Below are positions 35,693-48,692 of a stretch of 64,000 nt of DNA, piece after piece. This DNA comes from Devosia enhydra. Lineage in GTDB: Bacteria; Pseudomonadota; Alphaproteobacteria; Rhizobiales; Devosiaceae. The stretch is from the NCBI RefSeq assembly GCF_900119845.1, contig NZ_FPKU01000002.1:591381-655380 (forward strand), given 5' to 3'. A model generated the notes under the pieces. It saw only the letters and a list, made by a program, of their open reading frames with translations. It did not search any database and had not been told where the DNA came from. A program made the position numbers and the translations under genes. Position 1 is the first letter of the stretch. Each line of letters starts with the position of its first letter.

Positions 35693-38686
35693 TTACTGCG
35701 CAAACGCTTCGTCGAGGAAGGTCTGCAATTGCTGCAAATGGGTGCGCATGAGCCCGGTGGCAGGTGATGCCGCGGCCGGCCGGCCGACATAATGGAGCCG
35801 CTCGCCGCCGCGACCCATCTGGTCCATCACCCAGTCGACATAGGGCTGCACGAAAGCCCAGGCGCCCATATTCTTGGGCTCTTCCTGGCACCAGAAAATC
35901 TCGGCGCCGGGGAAACGGTTGAGCTCGTCGAGCAGCGCCTTGGCCGGGAAGGGATAGAGCTGCTCGACGCGCAGCAGATAGACATCGTCGATGCCCTTCT
36001 TCTCGCGGTCCTCGAGCAGGTCGTAATAGACCTTGCCGGTGCACAGCACGACGCGGCGGATCTTCTCGTCGGCGGCGAGCTTGATGGTGGTCTTGGGCGC
36101 GCCCGGGGCTTCGGCATCGTCCCAGAGCAGGCGATGGAAGCAGGAGTCCGGGCCCAGTTCGACGAGGCCGGAGACCGCACGCTTGTGGCGCAGGAGGCTC
36201 TTGGGCGTGAACAGCACGAGCGGCTTGCGGAAGTCGCGATTGAGCTGCCGGCGCAGGATGTGGAAGTAGTTGGCCGGCGTCGTGCAGTTGGCGACCTGCA
36301 TGTTGTCTTCGGCGCAGGACTGCAGGAAGCGCTCGGGGCGCGCCGAGGAATGCTCGGGGCCCTGACCCTCATAGCCATGGGGCAGGAGCATCACTAGGCC
36401 CGACATGCGGAACCACTTGCGCTCGCCCGAGGAGATGAACTGGTCGATGACCACCTGGGCGCCGTTGACGAAGTCGCCGAACTGGGCTTCCCACAGCGTC
36501 AGCGCGCGCGGCTCGGCGAGCGAATAGCCATATTCGAAGCCCAGCACCGCCTCTTCCGAGAGCATCGAATTGATGACCTCGTAACGCGCCTGGCCTTCGG
36601 ACAGGCTGTTGAGCGGCACATAGGTCTCGTCGGTCTGCTGGTCGTAGAGCACCGAATGGCGCTGGCTGAAGGTGCCGCGCTCCACATCCTGCCCCGAAAG
36701 ACGCACCGGGGCGCCCTGCTCGAGCAGCGAACCGAAGGCCAGCGCCTCGGCCGTGGCCCAGTCGATGCCCTCGCCGGACTCGATCGCCGCGAGGCGATTG
36801 TCCATGAAGCGCTTGACGGTGCGGTGGATGTTGAACCCCTCGGGCACGCGCGAAAGCCGGGTGCCGAGGCTCACCAGATCCTCGATGGGCAGGCCCGTCT
36901 GGCCGCGACGCGGACCATCAAGCTCAGCGGTCTTGATGTCCTTCCAGACGCCATCGAGCCAGTCGGCCTTGTTGGGGCGGAAGTTCTGGCCGGCCTCGAA
37001 CTCGGCCTCGAGATGGGCGCGCCAGTCGGCCTTCATCTGGTCGATCTCGGCCTGGGTCAAAAGGCCTTCGGCCATCAGCCGCTCCGAATAGAGCTCCAGC
37101 GTCGACTTGTGCGAGCGGATCTTGGAGTACATCAGGGGCTGGGTGAAGCTGGGCTCGTCGCCCTCATTGTGCCCGAAGCGGCGGTAGCAGATCATGTCGA
37201 TCACCACCGGCCGGCCGAAGCGCTGACGGAATTCGGTGGCCACCTTGGCCACGAACACCACCGCTTCCGGATCGTCGCCATTGACGTGGAACACCGGCGC
37301 CTCGATCATCTTGGCGACATCGGTGGGGTAGGGCGAGGAGCGCGAATAGATCGGCGAGGTGGTAAAGCCGATCTGGTTGTTGATCACGAAATGGATCGAC
37401 CCGCCGGTCCGGTGTCCCTTGAGGCCCGAAAGGCCGAGGCATTCGGCCACGACGCCCTGGCCGGCAAAGGCCGCATCGCCATGGATGAGCAGCGGCAGCA
37501 CCACCGAACGGTCGGTCTGGCGCGTATCGAAGATGAAGCGGCCATCGACCGAGGAGCGCTGGTCCTGCTTGGCGCGCGCCTTGCCCAGCACCACGGGATC
37601 GACGATCTCGAGATGGGAGGGGTTGGCGGTGAGCGACAGGTGCACTTCGTTGTCGTCGAAGCTCCGGTCGGCCGAGGCGCCCAGGTGGTATTTGACGTCG
37701 CCCGAACCCTCGACTTCCTCGGGGTAGAAGGCGCCGCCCTTGAATTCGTGGAAGAGCGCGCGGTGCGGCTTGGCCAGCACCTGGGTCAGAACGTTGAGGC
37801 GGCCGCGATGGGCCATGCCCAGGACGATGTCCTTAACCCCCAGCGCGCCGCCGCGCTTGATGATCTGCTCGAGGGCCGGAATGAGCGATTCACCGCCATC
37901 GAGGCCGAAACGCTTGGTGCCGGTATATTTGACGTCGATGAACTTCTCGAAGCCCTCGGCCTCGACGAGCTTGTTGAGGATGGCCTTCTTGCCCTCGGGG
38001 GTGAAGGAGATTTCCTTGTCCGGCCCCTCGATCCGCTCCTGCAGCCACTGCTTGGCCTCGGGATCGGAGATGTGCATGAATTCCACGCCCACCGTGCCGC
38101 AATAGGTGCGCTGCAGGATGGTGAGCATCTCGGGCAGGGTCGCGTATTCGAGCCCGAGATAGTTGTCGATGAAGATCTTGCGGTCGTAATCGGCTTCCGA
38201 AAAGCCGTAGCTGCGCGGATCGAGCTCGGAGGCCGGCTCCTCCTTGCGCAGCTTCAGCGGATCGAGATCGGCATGCAGGTGCCCGCGCATGCGGAAGGCG
38301 CGGATCATCATGATGGCGCGGATCGAGTCGCGGGTGGCGCGCAACACGTCGACCGGATCGGGAGCGGGGGCCTTCTCGGCGGCGGCCTTCTTGACCAGCG
38401 CCTTTTCGGCCTTCACGGCGATTTCGCCCCAATTGCCGTCGAGCGCGGCGACGAGGTCGCCACCGGCGGCCTGCGGCCAGTCGCGCCGCTGCCAGGACGG
38501 GCCCTCGGCATTGGCCTTCGCATCAGCCCCGGTATCGGACAGCCCCTCGAAGAACTGGGCCCAGGTCGGGTCGATGCTCTTGGGGTCGGCTTTGAACCGC
38601 GCATAGAGATCCTCGATATAGGCGGCATTGCCGCCATAGAGGAAGGAAGTGCGCAAGAACGCGTCGTTCTGGTCCTGTCGTGTCAT
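35693..38686 (-). CDS. sucA: 2-oxoglutarate dehydrogenase E1
   Basis: This 997-aa thiamine-diphosphate enzyme decarboxylates 2-oxoglutarate. [11 protein letters not shown] near the N-terminus, [11 protein letters not shown], the [14 protein letters not shown] loop and the [20 protein letters not shown]-like stretch ([14 protein letters not shown]) are all present. The length is typical. It is transcribed with sucB and preceded by a 139-bp gap after sucD. Confidence 0.97.
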   Translation of the reverse strand: MTRQDQNDAFLRTSFLYGGNAAYIEDLYARFKADPKSIDPTWAQFFEGLSDTGADAKANAEGPSWQRRDWPQAAGGDLVAALDGNWGEIAVKAEKALVKKAAAEKAPAPDPVDVLRATRDSIRAIMMIRAFRMRGHLHADLDPLKLRKEEPASELDPRSYGFSEADYDRKIFIDNYLGLEYATLPEMLTILQRTYCGTVGVEFMHISDPEAKQWLQERIEGPDKEISFTPEGKKAILNKLVEAEGFEKFIDVKYTGTKRFGLDGGESLIPALEQIIKRGGALGVKDIVLGMAHRGRLNVLTQVLAKPHRALFHEFKGGAFYPEEVEGSGDVKYHLGASADRSFDDNEVHLSLTANPSHLEIVDPVVLGKARAKQDQRSSVDGRFIFDTRQTDRSVVLPLLIHGDAAFAGQGVVAECLGLSGLKGHRTGGSIHFVINNQIGFTTSPIYSRSSPYPTDVAKMIEAPVFHVNGDDPEAVVFVAKVATEFRQRFGRPVVIDMICYRRFGHNEGDEPSFTQPLMYSKIRSHKSTLELYSERLMAEGLLTQAEIDQMKADWRAHLEAEFEAGQNFRPNKADWLDGVWKDIKTAELDGPRRGQTGLPIEDLVSLGTRLSRVPEGFNIHRTVKRFMDNRLAAIESGEGIDWATAEALAFGSLLEQGAPVRLSGQDVERGTFSQRHSVLYDQQTDETYVPLNSLSEGQARYEVINSMLSEEAVLGFEYGYSLAEPRALTLWEAQFGDFVNGAQVVIDQFISSGERKWFRMSGLVMLLPHGYEGQGPEHSSARPERFLQSCAEDNMQVANCTTPANYFHILRRQLNRDFRKPLVLFTPKSLLRHKRAVSGLVELGPDSCFHRLLWDDAEAPGAPKTTIKLAADEKIRRVVLCTGKVYYDLLEDREKKGIDDVYLLRVEQLYPFPAKALLDELNRFPGAEIFWCQEEPKNMGAWAFVQPYVDWVMDQMGRGGERLHYVGRPAAASPATGLMRTHLQQLQTFLDEAFAQ

Positions 38687-38825
38687 GGTCCTGCCGGGGG
38701 TCGCCCACCCCGCGTCCTTCTTTATGCGCCGGCTCGTGAACTCGCCGGCAGGGCGGCACTGTCGCCGCCTCGGGTTAGAATGTCGTCAATGACCACGGTG
38801 ATTGCAACCGCGATCGGCCCGGCTC

Positions 38826-39731
<906 letters not shown>

Positions 39732-39779
39732 GGGCTGGCTCGCTTGGGCTGGAGGCTTTGGGGCTGGAGGCGGGTGCCT

Positions 39780-40436
39780 TCAGCAATAGGGTTCGGGAAC
39801 CGGCTCGCCTTCGGCAAGCGCGGTGGTCGTGAAGTTGAGCGCGATGCCGGTCATGGGAACCTGCGCAGTCAGCGGGCTGCCCTCGGCGATGTAGCTCAGA
39901 TAGGTGTCGCCGGTCATCGGCATCGGGCAGGGCGGGCCCCAGATGACGCTTGTGGCGCCTTCACCCTCGCGCGTGGCGCTGATCGGATTGCCGATGAGCG
40001 CGGTGACGGGGGCCGGGTCGAGCGGGGAGGTGGCATCGAAATTATAGAGATAGCACCCGGTCTGGATCCAGGGATCGTCGGGATCGCTGATCACCGCGGA
40101 GGTGGTGCTGACCACGAGGAAATGCGGCAGGCCCTCGATGGATTTGGCGTGGACGGTATAGGCGAAGGTCGCCTCGAGCTCGGGGTCGAGCGCCGCCGCC
40201 TCGCCCACCGCCATCACGGCGGCGAGTTCGGGATGGGCGTCTGCGGTGGTCGGGGTCCAGCCGGCATCGCGGGCGGCATCGAGGCTCGTCTGGTAGCCGA
40301 GGCGGCCCGGAACGCAGGCCTGCTCGAATTCCGCCACGAAGGCCAGGTCATAGGCGGACGGGGCCGGCTGGGCGGCAGCGGGCATGGCGGCAAGAGCCGC
40401 CAGAAGGCCAACCGCGCCTGCCCCGCCCCATTGCAT
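39780..40436 (-). CDS. Secreted protein of unknown function inside sucC-sucD
   Basis: This 218-aa protein has a signal peptide (about residues 1-22, AAAQ) and a mature domain with [20 protein letters not shown], then [15 protein letters not shown] and a terminal Cys. No family was recognised. Its ATG shares a base with the sucC stop (TGATG), so its translation is coupled to SucC. A periplasmic protein co-made with a cytosolic TCA enzyme is unexpected. Confidence 0.75.
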   Translation of the reverse strand: MQWGGAGAVGLLAALAAMPAAAQPAPSAYDLAFVAEFEQACVPGRLGYQTSLDAARDAGWTPTTADAHPELAAVMAVGEAAALDPELEATFAYTVHAKSIEGLPHFLVVSTTSAVISDPDDPWIQTGCYLYNFDATSPLDPAPVTALIGNPISATREGEGATSVIWGPPCPMPMTGDTYLSYIAEGSPLTAQVPMTGIALNFTTTALAEGEPVPEPYC

Positions 40437-41635
40437 CAGCCCTGGCTCCCCACCGCCTTGACGATCTTCTGGGCCGCATCGTCGAGATCATCGGCCGAGA
40501 TGACGTTGAGGCCCGACTGGTCGAGAATGGCCTTGCCTTCCTTGACGCGGGTGCCTTCGAGGCGAACCACCAGCGGCACGGTGAGCCCGACTTCCTTGAC
40601 CGCGGCGATGACGCCCTCGGCAATGACGTCGCAGCGCATGATGCCGCCGAAGATGTTGACGAGGATGCCTTTGACGTTGGGGTCGGCGGTGATGATCTTG
40701 AACGCCGCGGTGACCTTCTCCTTGGAGGCGCCGCCGCCCACATCGAGGAAGTTCGCCGGCTCGGCGCCATAGAGCTTGATGATGTCCATGGTCGCCATGG
40801 CAAGGCCGGCGCCATTGACCATGCAGCCGATATTGCCTTCGAGCGCGACATAGGCGAGGTCGTATTTGGACGCCTCGATCTCCTTGTCGTCCTCTTCGGA
40901 CATGTCGCGCAGCGGCTTCAATTCCTCGTGGCGGAAGCCGGCATTGTTGTCGAAGCTGACCTTGGCATCGAGAACGCGCAGATGCCCGTCCGTGAGCACG
41001 ATCAGCGGGTTCACCTCGAGAAGGCTCATGTCCTTGTCGGTGAAGGCCTTGTAGAGGGCCGGGAACAGCGACTTGGCGTCCTCGGCGGCAGCGCCCTCGA
41101 GCTTGAGCGCCGCATTGATGGCGGCGATATCGGCGGCGGTGACGCCGGCTGTCGGGTCGATGGCGACCGTGATGATCTTTTCAGGCGTATGCTCGGCCAC
41201 CGCCTCGATATCCATGCCGCCTTCGGTGGAGACGACGAAGGAGACGCGGCCGGTGCCGCGATCGACCAGGAGCGAGCAGTAGAGCTCGCGGGCGATATCG
41301 GCGCCGTCCTCGATATAAAGGCGGTTGACCTGCTTGCCGGCCGGGCCGGTCTGCTTGGTCACGAGCGTGTTGCCCAGCATCTCGCGGGCCGCAGCCACGA
41401 CATCCTCAACTGAGCGGGCAAGGCGCACGCCGCCCTTGGCATCGGGACCCAGTTCCTTGAACTTGCCCTTGCCACGGCCGCCGGCATGGATCTGGCTCTT
41501 GACCACATAGAGCGGGCCGGGAAGTGAGCGGGCGGCAGCCTCGGCCTCGTCGGCCGAGAAGATGGCGACGCCGGCCGCGACGGGCGCGCCATAATCCTTG
41601 AGCAGCGCCTTGGCCTGGTGTTCGTGGATGTTCAT
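40436..41635 (-). CDS. sucC: Succinyl-CoA synthetase beta subunit (ADP-forming)
   Basis: This 399-aa ATP-grasp subunit begins [19 protein letters not shown], with [17 protein letters not shown] and the GINMAT-like [13 protein letters not shown] segment that contributes to phosphate transfer. It is preceded by a type A repeat pair and mdh. Confidence 0.97.
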   Translation of the reverse strand: MNIHEHQAKALLKDYGAPVAAGVAIFSADEAEAAARSLPGPLYVVKSQIHAGGRGKGKFKELGPDAKGGVRLARSVEDVVAAAREMLGNTLVTKQTGPAGKQVNRLYIEDGADIARELYCSLLVDRGTGRVSFVVSTEGGMDIEAVAEHTPEKIITVAIDPTAGVTAADIAAINAALKLEGAAAEDAKSLFPALYKAFTDKDMSLLEVNPLIVLTDGHLRVLDAKVSFDNNAGFRHEELKPLRDMSEEDDKEIEASKYDLAYVALEGNIGCMVNGAGLAMATMDIIKLYGAEPANFLDVGGGASKEKVTAAFKIITADPNVKGILVNIFGGIMRCDVIAEGVIAAVKEVGLTVPLVVRLEGTRVKEGKAILDQSGLNVISADDLDDAAQKIVKAVGSQG

Positions 41636-41664
41636 TTGACCGTCTCCCGACGCGAAGTGTTCAA

Positions 41665-41800
41665 GGGCCCCTCACCGGGATCGCGATGCGATCCGACCTC
41701 TCCTTTTGGAAAGAGAGGCGGGGCTGGAGGCGCGATCCGGTTCCCCCTGCGCCCCTCCTTGGAAGGAGAGGCCGACGCGCCGCGTCGGGTGAGGGGGCCG
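41665..41800. repeat. Inverted pair of extragenic palindromic repeats (type A) between mdh and sucC
   Basis: GGGCCCCTCACC at the left end and GGGTGAGGGGGCC at the right face each other. Between them are CCTCTCC...GGAGAGG-type stems with different centres. The element occupies nearly the whole mdh-sucC gap. Confidence 0.75.
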
Positions 41801-41815
41801 TACGCGCCCTGGGTG

Positions 41816-42847
<1,032 letters not shown>

Positions 42848-42886
42848 TCAGCCGTAGGGCTTAGTGTCGCAGGGGGCGTTCGGGCC

Positions 42887-44038
42887 TCAGGATGCTGCGG
42901 CGGGCTCGGCCGGGCTCTCGGCGGTGACGGCATCACGACGCGGCGCTTCGAGATAGGTTTCTGACTGCATTTCGAGGAGCCGGGACAGGGTGCGGGCAAA
43001 TTCGAACTGCGTGTCGCGGTCGGCGCCCAGCGCTTCGAGCGGAGTGGCAAAGCTGGCGGCGAGCTTGATGCCCATGTCGTAGAGCGTATCGACGAGCAGG
43101 ATGAAGCGCTTGGCAGCGTTCGAGCGGGTGCGGTCGAACTGCGGCACATCGTCGATCACCAGCGCGTCGAAGCGCTCGGCGAGGCGGATATAGTCGCGCG
43201 CCCCGAGCGGGGTTTCGCACAGCGCCGAAAACGGAAACCGCGCCACCCCGAGGGCCGCTTCGGGCACGGGGATCTTGCGGCCCAACGATTCCACCGTGGT
43301 GGGCGCGCTGTCCGCACCGCCGGTGAAGGCCTGCCAGAGCCGGTCCATCGCCGCCCGCGCTTCCGGGCCCCTGCCGATATGGAACACGGCGCGGCCGGCA
43401 AATTTGAGCCGGCGGTAGTCGGTCTCGCCATCGAGCGTCATGACGCTGACATGGGCTTCGAGCAGGCCGATAAAGGGCAAAAAGAGCTGGCGGTTGAGCC
43501 CGTTGCGGTAGAGCTCGCGCGGCAGGACGTTGGAGGTGGTGACGAGCACGACGCCGCCGGCAAAGAGCTGCTCGAACAGCCGTCCCAGGATCATCGCATT
43601 GGTGATGTCGGTGACCTGGAATTCATCGAGGCAGAGGAGTCGCGTGCGGGCGAGAATGCCTTTGACCACATGGGCGATGGGGTCGGCCTTGCCATCCTTG
43701 CCGCGCGGGGTGGCGCGGAAGGCGGCGATTTCGGCATGCACCTCATCCATGAAATGATGGAAATGCACGCGCCGCACGCGCTTTTCACGCGTATGGGCAA
43801 CGAAGAGATCCATTAGGAGCGTCTTGCCGCGCCCCACATCGCCGACGAGATAGGCGCCCCTGACCGGGTCTTTCGAGCCCAGGGAAAAGCCGAACAGCAT
43901 TCTGCCCGGCGCCGAAAGCCCCGCCTCGATACTGTCGAGAAGGCGCGCGGCCTCGGCCTGTTTTGGATCGGGCGTCAGCACGCCATCGGCGACAAGGCGC
44001 GCAAGCGCCGAGCCTACGGGACCCTCCGGGGAGGCCAC
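42887..44038 (-). CDS. zapE: Cell-division ATPase ZapE (AFG1-like)
   Basis: This 383-aa P-loop ATPase has Walker A GDVGRGKT (66-73) and Walker B LLCLDEF (134-140), with HFHHFMDEVH between them, typical of the AFG1/ZapE family. In other bacteria it modulates the FtsZ ring. It follows the Inh-domain lipoprotein after 3 bp and precedes mdh, a conserved rhizobial arrangement. Confidence 0.92.
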   Translation of the reverse strand: MASPEGPVGSALARLVADGVLTPDPKQAEAARLLDSIEAGLSAPGRMLFGFSLGSKDPVRGAYLVGDVGRGKTLLMDLFVAHTREKRVRRVHFHHFMDEVHAEIAAFRATPRGKDGKADPIAHVVKGILARTRLLCLDEFQVTDITNAMILGRLFEQLFAGGVVLVTTSNVLPRELYRNGLNRQLFLPFIGLLEAHVSVMTLDGETDYRRLKFAGRAVFHIGRGPEARAAMDRLWQAFTGGADSAPTTVESLGRKIPVPEAALGVARFPFSALCETPLGARDYIRLAERFDALVIDDVPQFDRTRSNAAKRFILLVDTLYDMGIKLAASFATPLEALGADRDTQFEFARTLSRLLEMQSETYLEAPRRDAVTAESPAEPAAAS

Positions 44039-44041
44039 CGG

Positions 44042-44821
44042 TCAGCCGACCATCGAGATGCCCTGGCCGCCCGAGAGCACGCCGATGAAGCGGTTGCCCG
44101 ACAGCATCAGCTGAGCGACGATGTCGTTGTTTTCATCGAACAGCTGCACTTGGTTGCCGGCCAGCTGCCAGGACGCGACGACCTTGAGGCCGGGCATGGT
44201 GCAGCCCGGGCTCGAGGCCCGATAGCGGCTGGTGCCCGATTTCGCGGTCTGCGTCAGGTTCAGCCGGCACTGGTCGGGGCCTGAAACGATGGTCCAGCCA
44301 CCAAGGAGCTTGGCGACGGTGAGGCCGCCCGAAAGGTCGCGCGCCCCGGTATTGGGCATGCTGCCCACCGCATCAAGCGTAACGAAGGAGGGATCGGCGC
44401 TCGCCACGCCCGGTGCCGGCGCGAGCGGATCGCCCATCGGCGGATAGACCACCGGCGCGCCCGGGTTGGGGAGGCTCGAGATCGTGGGCTGGCCATAGAC
44501 CGGCTGGCCGCCCGCCACCTGCGGCGGATATTGCTGCGGATAGGCCTGCGGGTTCTGCGGGAATTGCTGGCCATAGACCGGCGTGCCGATGGCGCCCTGC
44601 TGCATGGGTTGGCCAAGCGGCGCCTGCGTCACCTGCCCATCCGGCCCGATGGGCGGAAGGCTGGCGGTGGCCACGGCCGAATCGATGACCGGCATTGCCG
44701 GCTCGGGCGCCATGTTATGGGCCGTCACCGCACCCGAACCGGTGCTGCTGCAGGCCGAAAGCGTGACCGCCGCAACGAGGAGGGTCGCGAGCGCTGCGCT
44801 GTTGCGCGCCAGTCTGGTCAT
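44042..44821 (-). CDS. Outer-membrane lipoprotein with AprI/Inh protease-inhibitor domain
   Basis: This 259-aa protein has a lipoprotein signal with lipobox LSAC (Cys24), a Pro/Gln/Tyr-rich low-complexity linker (about 75-120), and a C-terminal Inh-like beta-barrel: LGGWTIVSGPDQCRLNLTQT, then the RASSPGC segment and VASWQLAGNQVQLFD. The domain inhibits metalloproteases in its founder; in Rhizobiales it is common in surface lipoproteins of the Omp10/Omp19 type. The start at 44821 places the lipobox at the expected distance. Confidence 0.85.
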   Translation of the reverse strand: MTRLARNSAALATLLVAAVTLSACSSTGSGAVTAHNMAPEPAMPVIDSAVATASLPPIGPDGQVTQAPLGQPMQQGAIGTPVYGQQFPQNPQAYPQQYPPQVAGGQPVYGQPTISSLPNPGAPVVYPPMGDPLAPAPGVASADPSFVTLDAVGSMPNTGARDLSGGLTVAKLLGGWTIVSGPDQCRLNLTQTAKSGTSRYRASSPGCTMPGLKVVASWQLAGNQVQLFDENNDIVAQLMLSGNRFIGVLSGGQGISMVG

Positions 44822-44982
44822 GCACTGCTCCACAAAGGACTAGGGTCCGCCGCCACCGCAACTTGGCCTCGCACTCGGATTTCGCATATAGCGCGAAGCG
44901 TCCGTGTCGTTCAACCGGCCAATGATGCGCCTGCCGCCCCGAAACAGACGGGGCTCGTGGCCTTTTGGTCCGATCAATGTGG

Positions 44983-45228
44983 CTAAGTTACGACTCCGCC
45001 CGTTTCCGGGCCGCCCATGTCCGCAATGAGATCGGCCAGCAGCAGCCGCGCGTCGCTCGCCTCGGCGTCTGGCACGGCGATCGCGATGCCCCTCGGACCG
45101 TAGACGCCCGGCAGGCCGGGCAGCCCGTTCTCGCCGCCTTCAAGGGGATGAAAACCATGCGCCTTGAGCGCCGTGATCAGCACGCGGGCCTGCGAGGGAT
45201 CTGCGATCTCGGCGACGGTTTCGTACAT
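44983..45228 (-). CDS. DUF2007-like putative signal-transducing protein
   Basis: This 81-aa cytosolic protein has the DUF2007 outline: an N-terminal AEIADPSQARVLITALKAHG strand-helix, a middle glycine-rich segment and VPDAEASDARLLLADL. Its function is unknown. It is encoded 11 bp downstream of... the sdhB stop side of the same strand order is reversed: it lies upstream-adjacent in coordinates and is transcribed after sdhB, so it may be the last gene of the sdh operon. Confidence 0.65.
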   Translation of the reverse strand: MYETVAEIADPSQARVLITALKAHGFHPLEGGENGLPGLPGVYGPRGIAIAVPDAEASDARLLLADLIADMGGPETGGVVT

Positions 45229-45239
45229 GCTGCCAGGCC

Positions 45240-46022
45240 TCAGGCGGCCTTGCGCTCGATCATCATCTTCTTGATCTCGGCAATGGCCTTGGCCGGGTTG
45301 AGGCCCTTGGGGCAGGCCTTCGAGCAGTTCATGATGGTGTGGCAGCGATAGAGCTTGAAGGGGTCTTCAAGATTGTCGAGCCGCTCGGACGTGGTCTGGT
45401 CGCGGCTGTCGATCAGCCAGCGATAGGCCTGCAGCAGAACGGCAGGGCCGAGATATTTCTCGCCATTCCACCAATAGGAGGGGCAGGAGGTGGAGCAGCA
45501 GGCGCACAGGATGCACTCATAGAGCCCGTCGAGCTTCTCGCGATCGGCGCGCGACTGCAGCCATTCCTTGTCCGGGGCGGCATCGGTGGTCTTGAGCCAG
45601 GGCTCGACCGACCGGTGCTGGGCGTAGAAGGTGGAGAGATCGGGCACCAGATCCTTGATCACCGGCATGTGCGGCAGCGGATAGATCGCGATGGTGCCCG
45701 AAATCTCGGACATGCCCTTGGTGCAGGCGAGCGTGTTGAGCCCGTCGATATTCATCGAGCACGACCCGCAGATGCCCTCGCGGCACGAACGGCGCAGCGT
45801 GAGCGTGGGGTCGACCTTGTTCTTGATCCACAAGAGCCCGTCGAGCACCATCGGTCCGCAATCGTCGAGATCGACGAAATAGGTATCGGTGCGCGGATTG
45901 TCACCGGTATCGGGATCGTAGCGGTAGATCTTGAACTCGCGCAGCCGCGTGGCGCCGGCCGGTTTCGGCCAGGTCTTGCCCGTGCGGATCTGCGAATTCT
46001 TGGGAAGCCTCAACTCGACCAT
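45240..46022 (-). CDS. sdhB: Succinate dehydrogenase iron-sulfur subunit
   Basis: This 260-aa subunit carries three clusters. [12 protein letters not shown] with a later Cys binds 2Fe-2S, and [12 protein letters not shown] and [14 protein letters not shown] bind the 4Fe-4S and 3Fe-4S centres. The start at 46022 begins [10 protein letters not shown], as in relatives, with AAGGTAGG upstream. It passes electrons from SdhA to ubiquinone. Confidence 0.97.
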   Translation of the reverse strand: MVELRLPKNSQIRTGKTWPKPAGATRLREFKIYRYDPDTGDNPRTDTYFVDLDDCGPMVLDGLLWIKNKVDPTLTLRRSCREGICGSCSMNIDGLNTLACTKGMSEISGTIAIYPLPHMPVIKDLVPDLSTFYAQHRSVEPWLKTTDAAPDKEWLQSRADREKLDGLYECILCACCSTSCPSYWWNGEKYLGPAVLLQAYRWLIDSRDQTTSERLDNLEDPFKLYRCHTIMNCSKACPKGLNPAKAIAEIKKMMIERKAA

Positions 46023-46038
46023 GGCCCGACCTACCTTC

Positions 46039-46335
46039 TCAATAACCCGGCTTGCAGACGCGGTTGCTCTCGGCGACGTAGCCGTTCCACCGCTTCTGGA
46101 TATCGGCGGGCGCATTGCCCGCGCCCTTCATGCCGGCGATCACATAACCCATCATGCGCTCATCGACGAGCGTCATCGCCGCATCGGCCTTGCAGCCACA
46201 CAAGGCCGCGTCGCCGCTGATGCCCATGCAGACGGAGTAGAATTCCGCCTTCTGCGCCGCGGTGGGGGCAGCAACGGCAGCCAATGGCCACAGGGCGACG
46301 CCAGCAATCAGCGAAACGGGTAGCGCGTGTTTCAT
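46039..46335 (-). CDS. Small secreted protein within the sdh operon
   Basis: This 98-aa protein has a signal peptide (about residues 1-22, AVAA) and a mature domain with [23 protein letters not shown] and a C-terminal RVCKPGY; its four cysteines could form two disulfides or bind a cofactor. It lies between sdhA and sdhB, with its start overlapping the stop of the 46-aa gene (ATGA). It was not recognised. Confidence 0.7.
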   Translation of the reverse strand: MKHALPVSLIAGVALWPLAAVAAPTAAQKAEFYSVCMGISGDAALCGCKADAAMTLVDERMMGYVIAGMKGAGNAPADIQKRWNGYVAESNRVCKPGY

Positions 46336-46472
46336 CGCTGATCTTCCGGACTTGCAGGCGGTGCGGCGGCCAGCGGCGTTGCCTTGGCGGCCTGCGCCTC
46401 TTTTGCACGGGAAAGCCTTGCAGCCTCCATCCGGCGGAGCTCCGCTTCGTATTCCTCGCACATCTGGCACAT
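46332..46472 (-). CDS. 46-aa CxxC microprotein within the sdh operon
   Basis: The product begins MCQMCEEYEAELRRMEAARL and continues as an Ala- and Pro-rich helix-like tail ending PEDQR. A CxxC pair (Cys2, Cys5) is at the very N-terminus. A GGGAG ribosome-binding site lies 6 nt before the ATG, and the stop overlaps the next start as ATGA, so it is very likely translated. A role as a small helper of succinate dehydrogenase is only suggested by position. Confidence 0.65.
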   Translation of the reverse strand: MCQMCEEYEAELRRMEAARLSRAKEAQAAKATPLAAAPPASPEDQR

Positions 46473-46482
46473 CGGGATCTCC

Positions 46483-48291
46483 CTAGTAGACGCGCGCCTT
46501 GGGCGCGATCTTCTTGAGGGGGATGCCGCCTTCGGCTTCCGGGGTCAGCGGATCGACATGCACGGGGCGGTAGTCGAGGCGCACGCGGCCGTCATCGTCG
46601 ACCCAGGCGAGGGTATGCTTGCGCCAGTTGACGTCGTCGCGATCGGGGAAGTCCTCATGGGCGTGGGCGCCACGGCTTTCCTTGCGCGCCTCCGCCGAAA
46701 CCACAGTGGTGATCGCCGAAGCCATCAGGTTCTCGAGCTCGAGGGTTTCCACGAGGTCGGAGTTCCAGATCAGCGAGCGGTCATGCACCTTGAGGTCCTT
46801 GAGGCCCGGATAGAGCGCGCTCATGCGCTCGACGCCCGACTTGAGGCTTTCGGCGGTGCGGAACACGGCCGCATCCTCCTGCATGCTGCGCTGCATGGTC
46901 TCGCGCAGCTCGGCGGTCGGCACCGAGCCATTGGCGTGGCGCAGCCGGTCGAAGCGGGCGAGGATGCGCTCGTCGGCGAGGCGGTTGACGGAGGGGATCC
47001 TCGCCTTGCGGTCGAGCACCTTGCCGGCGCGAAGGGCTGCGGCGCGCCCGAAGACCACGAGGTCGGTCAGCGAATTCGAGCCCAGGCGGTTGGCGCCGTG
47101 CACCGAGGCGCAGGCAGCTTCGCCCACGGCCATCAGGCCCGGCACGGTCGCATCGGGGCCACCGCGGGCAGGGTCGATGACCTCGCCATGATAGTTCGCG
47201 GGGATGCCGCCCATATTGTAGTGCACGGTGGGCAGCACCGGGATGGGCTCGCGGGTGAGGTCGACGCCGGCGAAGATCTTGGCCGATTCCGAGATGCCCG
47301 GCAGACGCTCATGCAGCACCTTGGGATCGAGATGGTCGAGATGGAGGAAGATGTGGTCCTTCTTGGGGCCCACGCCGCGGCCTTCGCGGATCTCGAGCGT
47401 CATGCAGCGCGAAACCACGTCGCGGCTCGCCAGATCCTTGGCGTTTGGCGCATACCGCTCCATGAAGCGCTCGCCCTCGGAATTGACGAGATAGCCGCCT
47501 TCGCCACGCGCGCCCTCGGTGATGAGGCAGCCGGCCCCGTAGATGCCGGTGGGGTGGAACTGCACGAATTCCATGTCCTGCAAGGGCAGGCCGGCGCGCG
47601 CCACCATTCCGTTGCCGTCGCCGGTGCAGGTATGGGCCGAGGTCGCCGAGAAATAGGCGCGTCCATAGCCGCCCGTCGCCAGCACCACGAGCTTGGCGCG
47701 GAACCGGTGCAGCGTGCCATCGTCGAGCTTCCAGGCGATGATGCCCTGGCAGGCGCCGTCATCGCCCATGATCAGGTCGATGGCGAAATATTCGATGAAG
47801 AACTGGGCGTTGTGCCGCAGCGACTGGCCATAGAGCGTGTGGAGGATGGCGTGGCCGGTGCGGTCGGCGGCCGCGCAGGTGCGCTGCACCGGCGGCCCGT
47901 CTCCGAATTCGGTCATGTGCCCGCCAAAGGGCCGCTGGTAGATGCGTCCGTCTTCGGTGCGCGAAAACGGCACGCCGTAATGCTCGAGCTCGTAGACGGC
48001 GGCGGGCGCCTCGCGCGCCAGATATTCCATCGCGTCGTTGTCGCCCAGCCAGTCCGACCCCTTGACGGTGTCGTACATGTGCCACTGCCAGCTGTCGGGC
48101 CCCATGTTCTTGAGCGAGGCGGCGATGCCGCCCTGGGCCGCGACGGTGTGGCTGCGGGTGGGGAACACCTTGGTGACGCAGGCGGTATTGAACCCCTGTT
48201 CGGCCATGCCGAGCGTCGCGCGAAGGCCGGCGCCACCGGCGCCGACGACCACCACATCGAATTCATGGTCGATGAGTTCGTAACTTGCCAT
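46483..48291 (-). CDS. sdhA: Succinate dehydrogenase flavoprotein subunit
   Basis: This 602-aa subunit has the FAD motif VVGAGGAGL (15-23), the covalent-FAD His48 in [11 protein letters not shown], and the catalytic [17 protein letters not shown] region. The length is typical. It follows sdhD by 7 bp and is followed by two extra small genes before sdhB. Confidence 0.97.
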   Translation of the reverse strand: MASYELIDHEFDVVVVGAGGAGLRATLGMAEQGFNTACVTKVFPTRSHTVAAQGGIAASLKNMGPDSWQWHMYDTVKGSDWLGDNDAMEYLAREAPAAVYELEHYGVPFSRTEDGRIYQRPFGGHMTEFGDGPPVQRTCAAADRTGHAILHTLYGQSLRHNAQFFIEYFAIDLIMGDDGACQGIIAWKLDDGTLHRFRAKLVVLATGGYGRAYFSATSAHTCTGDGNGMVARAGLPLQDMEFVQFHPTGIYGAGCLITEGARGEGGYLVNSEGERFMERYAPNAKDLASRDVVSRCMTLEIREGRGVGPKKDHIFLHLDHLDPKVLHERLPGISESAKIFAGVDLTREPIPVLPTVHYNMGGIPANYHGEVIDPARGGPDATVPGLMAVGEAACASVHGANRLGSNSLTDLVVFGRAAALRAGKVLDRKARIPSVNRLADERILARFDRLRHANGSVPTAELRETMQRSMQEDAAVFRTAESLKSGVERMSALYPGLKDLKVHDRSLIWNSDLVETLELENLMASAITTVVSAEARKESRGAHAHEDFPDRDDVNWRKHTLAWVDDDGRVRLDYRPVHVDPLTPEAEGGIPLKKIAPKARVY

Positions 48292-48298
48292 GCTCAGA

Positions 48299-48691
48299 CT
48301 AACCCCAGAACACCAGCTTGAGCACGCAGAGGGCGCCGAGCGCGCCGACCACGACGCTGAACAGCGTGGTGAGTGTCATCAAGAGAGTGTAGGTGCTGCC
48401 CGCAAAATAATCCTCGAGCACGTCGCGCATGCCGTTGCGGATGTGGATCGCGACGTTGACGATGAGCAGGGCCAGAGGCAGGCCGATCCATGGCGTGCCG
48501 ATGAGCGCGACCGCGCCCGCCCGGTCGGCGCCGGCAAGGCGCACGACCACGAACAGCAGCAGCAGCAGGAAGACGATGTTGATCGCCCCCGTCACGCGCT
48601 GGGTCATGAAATGTCGCGTCGACGCCTTGGCCGCGCCATAGCGGGTGCGCGGATCGGCGATGGTGTCCTTGGTGATCAACTGTTCGCGCAT
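48299..48691 (-). CDS. sdhD: Succinate dehydrogenase membrane anchor subunit
   Basis: This 130-aa subunit has three membrane helices. The [13 protein letters not shown] segment after the second helix contains the haem-b His ligand and quinone-site residues typical of SdhD. Its N-terminus overlaps nothing; sdhC ends 1 bp upstream. Confidence 0.92.
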   Translation of the reverse strand: MREQLITKDTIADPRTRYGAAKASTRHFMTQRVTGAINIVFLLLLLFVVVRLAGADRAGAVALIGTPWIGLPLALLIVNVAIHIRNGMRDVLEDYFAGSTYTLLMTLTTLFSVVVGALGALCVLKLVFWG

Positions 48692-48692
48692 C

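Noticed and set aside
46384-48321. 645-aa plus-strand open frame across sdhA
   Set aside because: It is antisense to a complete sdhA and has no domain.
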